The notes beneath the pieces are model-generated. The model saw only the letters and a program-made list of their open reading frames with translations, was not told the origin of the DNA and searched no databases. Source: CAYGVX01 sp964395545 (GTDB taxonomy: Archaea > Thermoproteota > Bathyarchaeia > Bathyarchaeales > SOJC01). From it: 21,380 nt of DNA. The position numbers and the translations under genes were made by a program. Location: NCBI GenBank assembly GCA_964395545.1, contig CAYNAW010000027.1, forward strand, positions 1 through 21,380, written 5' to 3'. Shown here piece by piece: positions 7,488 through 14,045 of this stretch. Each line of letters begins with the position of its first letter. Positions within the stretch are counted from its first letter, which is position 1.

Positions 7488-7609
7488 TTGAAAACGTGTG
7501 TATCTTTCGATCGTGCCGCACAATTCTATGAAAAGACCAGAGGCCCTCCCGAGAAAGTCATGTGCCATTAATCAACGTGTTGATCGATGAGTTGAGCGAT
7601 TGCGAGGTC
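7488..7609 (+). pseudogene. Remnant of a SAM-dependent methyltransferase gene (5' end, frameshifted)
   Basis: From TTG 7488 the frame gives a peptide with SFDRAAQFYEKTRGPPEKVM, which strongly resembles the N-terminus of archaeal and bacterial class I methyltransferases (the F-D-x-x-A-x-x-Y-x-x-T-R-G segment before the SAM motif). It stops at TAA 7569. From 7565, one reading frame over, the sequence continues LINVLIDELSDCEV, the helix expected next in that family, and stops at TGA 7610, just where the SAM-binding V-L-D-V-G-x-G-T-G would follow. The remainder is absent: the convergent gene ends at 7617. So this looks like a gene that lost one base (or gained two) near 7563 and all sequence after codon 40. 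GAGGTG at 7480-7485 may be its old ribosome site. The call rests on pattern memory only. Confidence 0.55.
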
Positions 7610-7616
7610 TGAGAGC

Positions 7617-8552
7617 CTATTGCGGCTGCGGGGTAAGCAGGTGAGGAGTAACGGGTTCCTTCGGTCTAATCTCCCTGAAATCCAAAGTTACCTTCTTCTG
7701 GAATGACAGCTCTGGGGCAAGGTTGCAATTGGAGTATTCGTATGCCCAAATCTGAAACCTTGGCATCGCCATCCACTTTTTCTTAAACTCTTCAACTCCT
7801 GCACCACAGGCCCATCCTAGGTCAAGCCACTCGCATCCTCTCTGCTTTGCGTATTGGACCTCTCTGTGGAGGACGAAATCTGCAAGAGAAGGGGCAGCGG
7901 TGTAGAAACCTAGGGGAATGGTCATTGTGTCTTTAAAGAAGTCGACGAGGTCGAAGCCTATCAGCGTGTTCTTGGCGAAAACGTTGAAAAGAAGAGGTGA
8001 TTTGAATTTGCGTAGGTATTCCCAGATGCCCAAGTACAGTTGGCTGTCATACAGGTCCAGTTTCTTCGTTTGTTCATGCTGAGCGATGATGTGGAGATGT
8101 GCGGGAGTCATTTTCTTGCCTACTTTCATGGAATAGCCTCGCTTCTCTGCGTTATGCACACGGTATCGCAACTGCTTGAATTTCCCACCCTTGAGGGTCT
8201 CGTCGAAGTCAGCCACGTGGATCTGGTAGTCTTTGTCGTAGTCAACTTTTCGGCAATGGAATCCTTCCAGGTTTATCGGCAGTTCCTGAGGAGACGTTAT
8301 GATTAAGAGATCAGGTTTGAAGAGCTTCGTGGCTGTCTGTATGCATTTTAGCTTGTTCTCGTTTCCATTCAGTTCAAAGAGGCTTAAGTATAGTATTCGG
8401 CTGTACTTGTCGTAGTAGACTAGATATGTGTCCTTGTAGATGTAGGGGTCGCCATAAACCAGTGAATACAGACTGACAAGATGCTCGTCGAAATGTCCGA
8501 AACGTTGATACTGCACTAGCATGCTTTTTTTGAGGCGTCTAAGCAGCGCCAA
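7617..8552 (-). CDS. FemAB/GNAT-like acyl- or aminoacyltransferase, substrate unknown
   Basis: A 311-residue cytoplasmic protein with no signal peptide or membrane segment. The central part (about 110-270) has the look of the GNAT-like fold of the FemAB/DUF2156 group: KFKQLRYRVHNAEKRGYSM (basic helix), then GFDLVDFFKDTMTIPLGFYTAAPSLADF, and the signature-like WLDLGWACGAGVEEFKKKWM, similar to the family's D-x-G-x-x-x-x-x-x-x-F-K-x-x-x pattern. Such enzymes attach acyl or aminoacyl groups, from aminoacyl-tRNA or acyl-CoA, to peptides or lipids. The start may be TTG 8552, in keeping with transcription from about 8578 predicted by the TATA box at 8601-8608; ATG 8522 is an alternative that loses 10 residues. 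It ends 7 bp from the methyltransferase remnant on the other strand. Family assignment is moderate; function is unknown. Confidence 0.6.
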   Translation of the reverse strand: MALLRRLKKSMLVQYQRFGHFDEHLVSLYSLVYGDPYIYKDTYLVYYDKYSRILYLSLFELNGNENKLKCIQTATKLFKPDLLIITSPQELPINLEGFHCRKVDYDKDYQIHVADFDETLKGGKFKQLRYRVHNAEKRGYSMKVGKKMTPAHLHIIAQHEQTKKLDLYDSQLYLGIWEYLRKFKSPLLFNVFAKNTLIGFDLVDFFKDTMTIPLGFYTAAPSLADFVLHREVQYAKQRGCEWLDLGWACGAGVEEFKKKWMAMPRFQIWAYEYSNCNLAPELSFQKKVTLDFREIRPKEPVTPHLLTPQPQ

Positions 8553-8574
8553 AAATTACCATGGCCTCACATTA

Positions 8575-8590
8575 TCTGATTGTTATCAGA
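8575..8590. repeat. 16-bp inverted repeat over the predicted transcription start of the FemAB-like gene
   Basis: TCTGAT-TGTT-ATCAGA has perfect 6-bp arms and a 4-nt loop. It lies 10 bp downstream of the minus-strand TATA box, over the expected start near 8578. It could be an operator for a dimeric repressor or a hairpin at the 5' end of the transcript. Confidence 0.6.
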
Positions 8591-8600
8591 ATGCAGGTTG

Positions 8601-8608
8601 CTTATAAG
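8601..8608. promoter_or_regulatory. Palindromic TATA box upstream of the FemAB-like gene
   Basis: CTTATAAG is perfectly palindromic. On the minus strand it places a start near 8578, 26 nt before TTG 8552. On the plus strand it would start near 8632, leaving a leader of about 100 nt before the Mut7-C gene at 8734, so it may serve both. Confidence 0.5.
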
Positions 8609-8733
8609 TCTTCGCACCTAGAATTGCTGATGCACAATTATTCGACAGCTGTCTGCCATATCCTAGGAAGAGAGGTTAAATGGTAACTAGCGGTAGATTG
8701 TAAAGGAAGCATTGTTCGAACACGTGATTTAGG

Positions 8734-9219
8734 TTGAAATTCATTACAGATGGGATGCTGGGAAGCCTAACCCGTTGGCTGCGCATGCTAGGTTACAGTG
8801 TAGAATACGTGAATGACGCTGACGACAAGACCATCATGAAGATTGCAAGGGATGAGAACCGCGTCATATTGACTGGAGATGTTGAACTATACAAACAAGC
8901 AACGAATCGGCACATAGAATCCTTTTTGGTAGAGGGGAGGAGTGAGGCGGAACGTCTCGCGGTGGTTTCCAGACGTTTCAGTTTGAGCTTAGATTTCAAT
9001 CCCGAAATTTCTCGTTGCCCTAAATGCAACGCACAGGTAAGGAAGGCAAAAAAGGAAGAAATCGGTGATAGGATTCCGTCCTCTACGAGAAGCTATTACG
9101 AAGAGTTCTGGGAATGCCAAAAATGTGGCAAAGTCTATTGGCAGGGTGCCCATTGGAAGAGAATATTCGAGACTCTGGGCAAAGCAAGAGACATACGCGA
9201 TGCCAACGAGGCTGCCTAG
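8734..9219 (+). CDS. Mut7-C RNase-domain protein (PIN-like) with zinc ribbon
   Basis: A 161-residue protein of the Mut7-C family, a PIN-like fold predicted to be a metal-dependent RNase. Residues 3-60 hold the acidic positions expected for the active site: D6 in FITDGMLG, D28/D30/D31 in VNDADDKT and D49 in LTGDVEL, along with the family pattern LGSLTRWLRMLGY. A zinc ribbon follows: C-P-K-C (95-98) and C-Q-K-C-G (128-132), ending in the typical KVYWQGAHWKRI. Length is standard. TTG 8734 fits because M-K-F-I-x-D-x-M-L-G-x-L is the family N-terminus; GTGAT at 8724-8728 is a weak ribosome site. Biological substrate is unknown in archaea. Its stop codon overlaps that of the convergent rpoK. Confidence 0.88.
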   Translation: MKFITDGMLGSLTRWLRMLGYSVEYVNDADDKTIMKIARDENRVILTGDVELYKQATNRHIESFLVEGRSEAERLAVVSRRFSLSLDFNPEISRCPKCNAQVRKAKKEEIGDRIPSSTRSYYEEFWECQKCGKVYWQGAHWKRIFETLGKARDIRDANEAA

Positions 9220-9443
9220 TCTTCGCGAAGCCACTTAAGCGGCACGTCTTGAAACGCGCCGTCAGGTAGTGTTCTGCGGATAGTTATCGGAAGTACCCCG
9301 TTCTTAAGCTCCTTCAACGCTATGTCGATTGGACTGGAAATGTTGGAGGGTTCAACGAGGATAGGGGCGCCCATAGCTATCTGCAACGCCCTAGCACCCA
9401 CTATCCTGGCTTTTTCGAAGCGAGTTAGCTTTGGTGGACCCAC
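9216..9443 (-). CDS. rpoK: DNA-directed RNA polymerase subunit K (Rpb6/omega homologue)
   Basis: RpoK is the small assembly subunit of archaeal RNA polymerase, orthologous to eukaryotic Rpb6 and bacterial omega. The 75-residue protein contains the hallmark LTRFEKARIVGARALQIAMG, the helix that clamps the largest subunit, and ends in the usual PLKWL. I use GTG 9443; no good ribosome site precedes it. It lies 27 bp after the thermosome stop on the same strand and is probably translated from the thermosome mRNA, though a separate promoter cannot be excluded. The 27-bp gap contains a 10-bp palindrome, CAGACGTCTG (9461-9470). The end overlaps the convergent Mut7-C gene by 4 bp. Confidence 0.95.
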   Translation of the reverse strand: MGPPKLTRFEKARIVGARALQIAMGAPILVEPSNISSPIDIALKELKNGVLPITIRRTLPDGAFQDVPLKWLRED

Positions 9444-9470
9444 TTTAATCCGTTTGCTGACAGACGTCTG

Positions 9471-11129
9471 CTAAAACTCTCCGCCGCCCGGAGGCATCCC
9501 GCCCATGCCGCCTGGACCTTGGGGTGGTCCTGGAGGCATCTTCGCCTTTCCGGATGCAATGATGTCATCGATCTTTAGGATCATTGTTGCGGCTTCGGTT
9601 GCAGATTTTATGATCTGCTTCTTCACGACAACTGGTTCATAGACATCTTCCTTGTTCATGTCGCCCACTTTTCCGTTAAGCACATCTACTCCTGCCCACG
9701 TTTGCTCTTTCTCGTGACGTGCTCTCAGGTCTGAGATGATGTCAATTGGGTCGAGTCCCGCGTTCTCAGCTAGTGTGGTGGGTACCGATTCTAGCGCCTC
9801 GGCGAAGATCATGACTGCCAGCTGTTCTCTTCCTGGTAAGGTCTCTGCGTAATTCTTCAGCATTCGCCCGACTTCAAGTTCGGGTGCTCCTCCGCCCGCT
9901 ACGATTTTCGGTTCTTCGACTACGTCTCTTATGACGCATAGGGCGTCGTGGATTGATCGTTCGGCTTCGTCGACGATGCGTTCTGTTCCGCCCCGGATTA
10001 GGATCGTCACCGAGTGGGGGTGTTTGCAGCCTTCGATGAACGTCATTTTGTCGTCTCCTATTTTGCGCTCCTCGACAATCGCCGCATATCCCAAGTCCTC
10101 TGCTGTCATGCTATCGAGGTTGCTGACTATTTTGCCTCCTGTGGCTTTGGTTAAGCCTTCCATGTCCGACTTCTTCACTCGTCTTACCACGAGGATGCCT
10201 TTTCTTGCAAAGAAGTGTTGGGCCATGTCGTCTATTCCCTTCTGGCAAACGACAACGTTTGCGCCTGTTTTCACCACTTTCTCCACCATGTCTCTCAGCA
10301 TGTTTTCCTCTTGCTTCAGGAAAGCTTCCATCTGTTCGGGGCTTTCGATGTTGATTTTGGCGTCAAATTCGGTCTTCTCGATTTCGAGGGCTGCATCAAG
10401 CAGTGCGATCTTAGCCTTTTCCACCCGTTTAGGCATGCCCGGGTGGACAACTTCCTTGTCTACTACGATGCCGTTAATGAGTTTGGTGTCCCGGATGGAT
10501 TCTCCCGGTTTTTTCTGGATTTTCACGTCATCAAGGTCGATTTTGTAGCTTGTGGCGGTCTTCTCGGCTACTGAGAGGATGGCCTCAACAGCGATGTCTC
10601 CCAAGTAGTCGCGGTTCTCTGAGACAAGTTTGCTTGCCATTGAGGTCATGGCGATTTTTCTGAGGAATTTTTTGTCGGTGGGTTCGACTTGTATCGCTAT
10701 TTTCGCTATGATTTCAAGGGCTTTTTCGGCTGCCTTTCTGTAGCCGTCTATAATAACGGTTGGGTGGACGTTTTTGTCGATGAGCTCTTCGGCTTTCGAA
10801 AGGAGTTCGCCAGAGACAATTACTGCCGTGGTCGTGCCGTCTCCGACTTCGTTGTCTTGGGTTTTGGCTACTTCGACCATCATTTTTGCCGCTGGGTGTT
10901 GTATGTCCATTTCGTCTAGGATGGTGCGTCCGTCGCTTGTGATGGTGACGTCTCCGAAGCTGTCAACGAGCATCTTGTCCATGCCTTTTGGGCCTAATGC
11001 CGTTTTGACTGCTTCTGCGACGATTTTTGCTGCCATGATGTTGGCGTGTTGGGCTTCTCTTCCTCTTGATCTTGAGGCGCCTTCTCGAAGGATTAATACG
11101 GGTGTTCCCGCTAGTTCTGATTGTGACAT
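9471..11129 (-). CDS. ths: Thermosome subunit (group II chaperonin)
   Basis: A cytosolic ATP-dependent folding machine that assembles as a double ring with a built-in lid. The 552-residue subunit shows equatorial-domain motifs ALGPKGMDKML (about 44-54), the nucleotide-binding GDGTTT (96-101) and the second equatorial block GGGAPELEV (about 400), with apical-domain sequence in between. The C-terminus is rich in Gly, Met and Pro, ending GGMPPGGGEF, the flexible tail of the chamber floor. Length and motif order are normal. ATG 11129 has GGAG (11142-11139) 9 nt upstream and a TATA box at 11185-11192. The divergent FKBP gene and downstream rpoK place it in a folding and transcription block. Chaperonin genes are usually heat-inducible in archaea, and an inverted repeat sits at this promoter, but no known heat-shock operator is recognised. 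Confidence 0.97.
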   Translation of the reverse strand: MSQSELAGTPVLILREGASRSRGREAQHANIMAAKIVAEAVKTALGPKGMDKMLVDSFGDVTITSDGRTILDEMDIQHPAAKMMVEVAKTQDNEVGDGTTTAVIVSGELLSKAEELIDKNVHPTVIIDGYRKAAEKALEIIAKIAIQVEPTDKKFLRKIAMTSMASKLVSENRDYLGDIAVEAILSVAEKTATSYKIDLDDVKIQKKPGESIRDTKLINGIVVDKEVVHPGMPKRVEKAKIALLDAALEIEKTEFDAKINIESPEQMEAFLKQEENMLRDMVEKVVKTGANVVVCQKGIDDMAQHFFARKGILVVRRVKKSDMEGLTKATGGKIVSNLDSMTAEDLGYAAIVEERKIGDDKMTFIEGCKHPHSVTILIRGGTERIVDEAERSIHDALCVIRDVVEEPKIVAGGGAPELEVGRMLKNYAETLPGREQLAVMIFAEALESVPTTLAENAGLDPIDIISDLRARHEKEQTWAGVDVLNGKVGDMNKEDVYEPVVVKKQIIKSATEAATMILKIDDIIASGKAKMPPGPPQGPGGMGGMPPGGGEF

Positions 11130-11177
11130 GTTTCTGTTCTCCGTTTGTGTTGGTTATTATGCGGAACAACAGAAACA
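11129..11177. repeat. 10-bp inverted repeat flanking the thermosome leader
   Basis: TGTTTCTGTT at 11129-11138 and AACAGAAACA at 11168-11177 are perfect reverse complements, 29 bp apart. The first arm exactly fills the gap between the GGAG ribosome site and the start codon and includes its first base. If transcription starts near 11163, as the TATA box suggests, the other arm lies about 5-14 bp upstream of the start and is not transcribed, which favours a DNA-level operator. If it starts further upstream, the mRNA could fold and hide the start codon. Confidence 0.65.
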
Positions 11178-11184
11178 GCTTTGA

Positions 11185-11192
11185 GATATAAG
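11185..11192 (-). promoter_or_regulatory. TATA box of thermosome gene
   Basis: CTTATATC on the minus strand, preceded by a run of five A residues that could serve as BRE. It predicts transcription from about 11163 and a leader of about 33 nt. Confidence 0.65.
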
Positions 11193-11311
11193 TTTTTCTG
11201 ATGTTTCCCTTCTTGTGTTGGTGATTGTGGTGTTGTCTGCGCAGCCTAGACCGTTAGGGGTGAATGCCATTACAGTTGTTGGATTACGGTGAATTGTCTG
11301 TGTTGGTAACG

Positions 11312-11319
11312 TTTAAAAA
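11312..11319 (+). promoter_or_regulatory. TATA box of FKBP gene
   Basis: TTTAAAAA predicts a start near 11342 and a leader of about 50 nt, with AGGTG (11381-11385) 7 nt ahead of the GTG start. Confidence 0.55.
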
Positions 11320-11392
11320 GGGTGTGCGCTGCAATAGTTTCGTCTGTGCTGGACGTTGAACAGTTTGGCAATGACTTTAGAGGTGCATTGAA

Positions 11393-12166
11393 GTGTCGTT
11401 CAACAAAGGAGATTTCCTCATGCTGGATTTCGTGGCCAAGGTCAAGGAGACTGGAGAGGTCTTCGACACCACGTTGGAGGAAGTGGCTAAGAAGGAACGG
11501 CTGTACAAGGAGGGAGAGGTTTACGAGCCTCACCTCGTCGTCGTGGGGGAGGGCTGGATGCTCAAAGCCCTGGACGATAGCTTGCCTTCCCTTCAGCTGA
11601 GCAAGCCGCAGACGGTTGAGATTCCGCCTGAGAAGGCATTCGGCCCGCGAGACCCTGATAAGATGAAAATGGTTCCGTTGAGAAGGCTCATGGATAAGGG
11701 CATCACGCCTCAGATTGGCATGCGCATCGAGTACGAGAAGAAACCCGCCGTTATCAGGACCGTGGGCGCTGGAAGAGTGACGATCGACTTCAACCCCCCT
11801 CTCGCGGGGAAGACCCTTATCTACGAAGCCACTGTGAAGGCGAAGCTCGAAGAGCCAGAAGAGCAGATGTCGGCATTGATTCACAGGAGAGTGCCCTTGG
11901 TTGAGGCTGCAAAGTTCAAGCTGGAAACGAAGGATGCTGACGTGGTCGTACACGTTCCAGAAGAAGCCTTCTACTTAGAAGGTATTCAGCTGGCGAAGAG
12001 GGGCATAGCCACCGATATACAACGCTTCTTTCCAGAAGTCATGAAAGTCGAGTTCGTGGAGACTTTTAAGAATCCTAAGGCGGTTGCCGAGACACCGAAG
12101 AAAGAAAAGGAAGCGAAGACTAAAGCTAGGAAGAAACGAAAGGCGACGAAGAAGAAAAGCGAGTAG
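11393..12166 (+). CDS. Long FKBP-type peptidyl-prolyl cis-trans isomerase
   Basis: A cytosolic prolyl isomerase and likely folding helper. The 257-residue protein starts with an FKBP domain with an inserted flap as in SlyD: GDFLMLDFVAKVKETGEVFDTT (read as two parts, GDFLMLDF and GEVFDTT) at about 6-27, IPPEKAFGPRD at about 78-88, an insert-in-flap segment at about 90-130, and IDFNPPLAGKTLIYEATV at about 131-148. A C-terminal alpha/beta domain (about 160-225) resembles the extension of archaeal long FKBPs of about 26 kDa. The tail from about 233 is almost wholly Lys, Arg, Ala, Thr and Glu, suggesting contact with RNA or acidic partners. GTG 11393 has AGGTG 7 nt upstream. It is divergent from the thermosome across a 263-bp region, so the two folding factors may be co-regulated. 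Confidence 0.93.
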   Translation: MSFNKGDFLMLDFVAKVKETGEVFDTTLEEVAKKERLYKEGEVYEPHLVVVGEGWMLKALDDSLPSLQLSKPQTVEIPPEKAFGPRDPDKMKMVPLRRLMDKGITPQIGMRIEYEKKPAVIRTVGAGRVTIDFNPPLAGKTLIYEATVKAKLEEPEEQMSALIHRRVPLVEAAKFKLETKDADVVVHVPEEAFYLEGIQLAKRGIATDIQRFFPEVMKVEFVETFKNPKAVAETPKKEKEAKTKARKKRKATKKKSE

Positions 12167-12180
12167 AAACCATCCGCCTC

Positions 12181-13254
12181 TCAGATTACCCCTGTCTTCT
12201 TCGCGAGCGCCCTGGCTGACTTCTCGTTAAGCTTCTTCTTATCTAAAATCGTGTACCGCTCAGGCCTGATCTTCTTCGCCTTCACCAAGGCTTCGACCAC
12301 GGCCTCTGGTTCAACCCCGAGCTCTTCTGCAGTCGCAGGAGCACCCACCTTCTCCAGTTTCGACTTGATTCGCCGCCAATTCAGCTTGTGCAGTCGAGCC
12401 ATCATCACCGTGCCTACGCCTACCTGCTCTCCATGCATCGCAGCCTTCGAGGCCACCACGTCTAAAGCATGACTAAACATGTGCTCAGAGCCGCTGCTGG
12501 GTCTGCTGCTGCCCGCTATGCTCATCGCCACGCCGCAGCTTATGAGAGCCTCCAACAGAACTCGCAGTCCCTCCTCGTTCCCAGGTTTGATCGATTCCGC
12601 GTTCCGCGAAACAAGCTTCGCGCTCATTAAAGCCAAGCTCGCAGCGTACTCGCCGTAATACTCATCTTTCACTCTGTGAGCCAGGAACCAGTCTTCGACC
12701 GCGGTAAATTTGGCCAATACGTCTCCGCATCCGCTTGCCGTGTACCGGTGCGAGGCGTGGACGATCATGCTTGTGTCGGCGATTATAGCCATCGGTGCCT
12801 GCGCCATTATCGAGTAAGGCTTGTCGGCGCCCTTGACCGACGCAAGCGGACTGGCTATGCCGTCGTGTGAGGCGGTGGTGGGAACGCTGATAAAGGGGAG
12901 ACCACGGTGGGCAGCGCTGAGTTTTGCGACATCAATCTTCGTGCCTCCGCCGACTCCTAGAATGACCTGAGGCTTGGTCTTGTCGATCTTCGCTTTGACA
13001 GCTTCCACCTCCTCCAGCGTAGCGGAGTAGACGAGCAGGTGGTTCGCGGTTATTCCTGCGTCCGTGAGCAGATCGATGACCTTACGTCCAGCAATAAGGT
13101 AGGTCTCGACGCCCGTTACCACGAAAGCGGATTTTGAAAACCCAAGTTTCTTGCATATGGGCACCACGAGTTCCAGAGTGCCATTTCCCACGACGACCTC
13201 GCGCGGAAGTTGCATGCGATGAAGCGTCAACGTCAAGACGAGCCACTGTTCCAT
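12181..13254 (-). CDS. egsA: sn-Glycerol-1-phosphate dehydrogenase
   Basis: This enzyme reduces dihydroxyacetone phosphate to sn-glycerol-1-phosphate with NAD(P)H, setting the stereochemistry of archaeal membrane lipids. The 357-residue protein has the family N-terminus LPREVVVGNGTL, the nucleotide-binding GVGGGTKIDVAK (about 100-111), VPTTASHDGIASP (about 124-136), GCGDVLAK with the metal-binding aspartate, and the two metal-binding histidines in GSEHMFSHAL and MHGEQVGVGT. All expected ligands are present. ATG 13254 would leave an 18-nt leader from the TATA box at 13295-13302; ATG 13215 is an alternative that begins directly at MQLPREVVVG and is closer to typical N-termini. The ribosome site is weak for both. 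It is a lone gene, divergent from psmB and 14 bp from the convergent FKBP gene. Confidence 0.96.
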   Translation of the reverse strand: MEQWLVLTLTLHRMQLPREVVVGNGTLELVVPICKKLGFSKSAFVVTGVETYLIAGRKVIDLLTDAGITANHLLVYSATLEEVEAVKAKIDKTKPQVILGVGGGTKIDVAKLSAAHRGLPFISVPTTASHDGIASPLASVKGADKPYSIMAQAPMAIIADTSMIVHASHRYTASGCGDVLAKFTAVEDWFLAHRVKDEYYGEYAASLALMSAKLVSRNAESIKPGNEEGLRVLLEALISCGVAMSIAGSSRPSSGSEHMFSHALDVVASKAAMHGEQVGVGTVMMARLHKLNWRRIKSKLEKVGAPATAEELGVEPEAVVEALVKAKKIRPERYTILDKKKLNEKSARALAKKTGVI

Positions 13255-13294
13255 GAACCATTGATTTTCTCGTTTGCTAATAACGTTCGAAATC

Positions 13295-13302
13295 TTTTTA
13301 AA
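13295..13302. promoter_or_regulatory. TATA-like element between egsA and psmB
   Basis: TTTTTAAA (minus strand TTTAAAAA) predicts an egsA start near 13272. Read on the plus strand it would start psmB near 13326 with a leader of about 60 nt. A second plus-strand candidate, CTTTAAGA at 13350-13357, would start at about 13380 and cut off most of the psmB ribosome site, so it is less likely. Confidence 0.5.
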
Positions 13303-13388
13303 TCAGTCGGTATTGAATAGATGGCAGCTAACTTCCTTTGGAAGATAACCTTTAAGAGCGTTTTAGATTTTCCAAGGAGAATAAGAAG

Positions 13389-14045
13389 ATGCGTGAAACA
13401 CCAAAACAACCATTCCTCAAAGGAACAACTACGGTAGGCGTCGTCTGCAGCGACGGCGTCATATTGTCCTCAGACACCCGCGTGACAATGGGCACTTTCG
13501 TGGCCCACAAGAGAGGCAAGAAGATATACAGAATCGATGACCACTTCGCCATGACAATCTCAGGCAGCGTCGCAGACGCCCAGCAAGTAGTCGAGATTCT
13601 CACTGCAAACGCCCAGCTGTACAAGATGAATTTTGGACGACCAATGCCGTTGAAAGCCGCCTCCCGCCTAGTCGCAAACATCCTTTCATCAAACCGTTAC
13701 GCTCCACTGATCGCCCAAGTCCTTATCGGAGGAATCGATGACACGGGACCTCATGTTTACTCGCTTGACCCGCTAGGCAGCTTGACAGAAGAGAAATGCG
13801 TCGCCACGGGCTCAGGCTCACCCGTAGCCTATGGCGTTCTCGAAGACAGGTATCAAGAAGGGTCCTCCTGTAAGGAGATGCTGCCCGTAGTCGTCCACGC
13901 CGTGAAGGCAGCCATGAAAAGAAACACTGCAACAGGCGACAGCTTCGACGTCGCTACAATCGGTGAGGAAGGCTACCAGGAGCTGAACGACGAGGAGAAG
14001 AAGAGCATAACGGAGACGGTTCAAAAGACGAGGAGAAAATCGTGA
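13389..14045 (+). CDS. psmB: Proteasome beta subunit
   Basis: The catalytic N-terminal threonine hydrolase of the archaeal 20S proteasome, degrading unfolded proteins in the cytosol. A 12-residue propeptide ending in L-K-G precedes TTTVG, so cleavage between Gly12 and Thr13 would expose the nucleophile. In mature numbering Asp17 (SSDTR) and Lys33 (HKRGKK) are in the expected places, and GSGSP provides the conserved serine loop near residue 130, so the subunit should be active after processing. Length of 218 is typical, with a Lys/Arg-rich end. ATG 13389 follows AAGGAGA (13374-13380) by 8 nt. Its stop overlaps the fttA start (GTGA), so the two are translated together. The alpha subunit and the ATPase ring are not in the window. 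Confidence 0.96.
   Translation: MRETPKQPFLKGTTTVGVVCSDGVILSSDTRVTMGTFVAHKRGKKIYRIDDHFAMTISGSVADAQQVVEILTANAQLYKMNFGRPMPLKAASRLVANILSSNRYAPLIAQVLIGGIDDTGPHVYSLDPLGSLTEEKCVATGSGSPVAYGVLEDRYQEGSSCKEMLPVVVHAVKAAMKRNTATGDSFDVATIGEEGYQELNDEEKKSITETVQKTRRKS

Noticed and set aside
8561..8686. A 41-codon plus-strand frame between the FemAB-like and Mut7-C genes
   Set aside because: It covers the TATA element and palindrome of the minus-strand gene, has no ribosome site, and its composition does not look like a protein.
9444..9473. In-frame readthrough of the thermosome TAG into rpoK (same reading frame, nine codons apart)
   Set aside because: The thermosome ends in its normal Gly/Met-rich tail and rpoK has a normal N-terminus; sharing a frame has a one in three chance. 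No sign of pyrrolysine use here.
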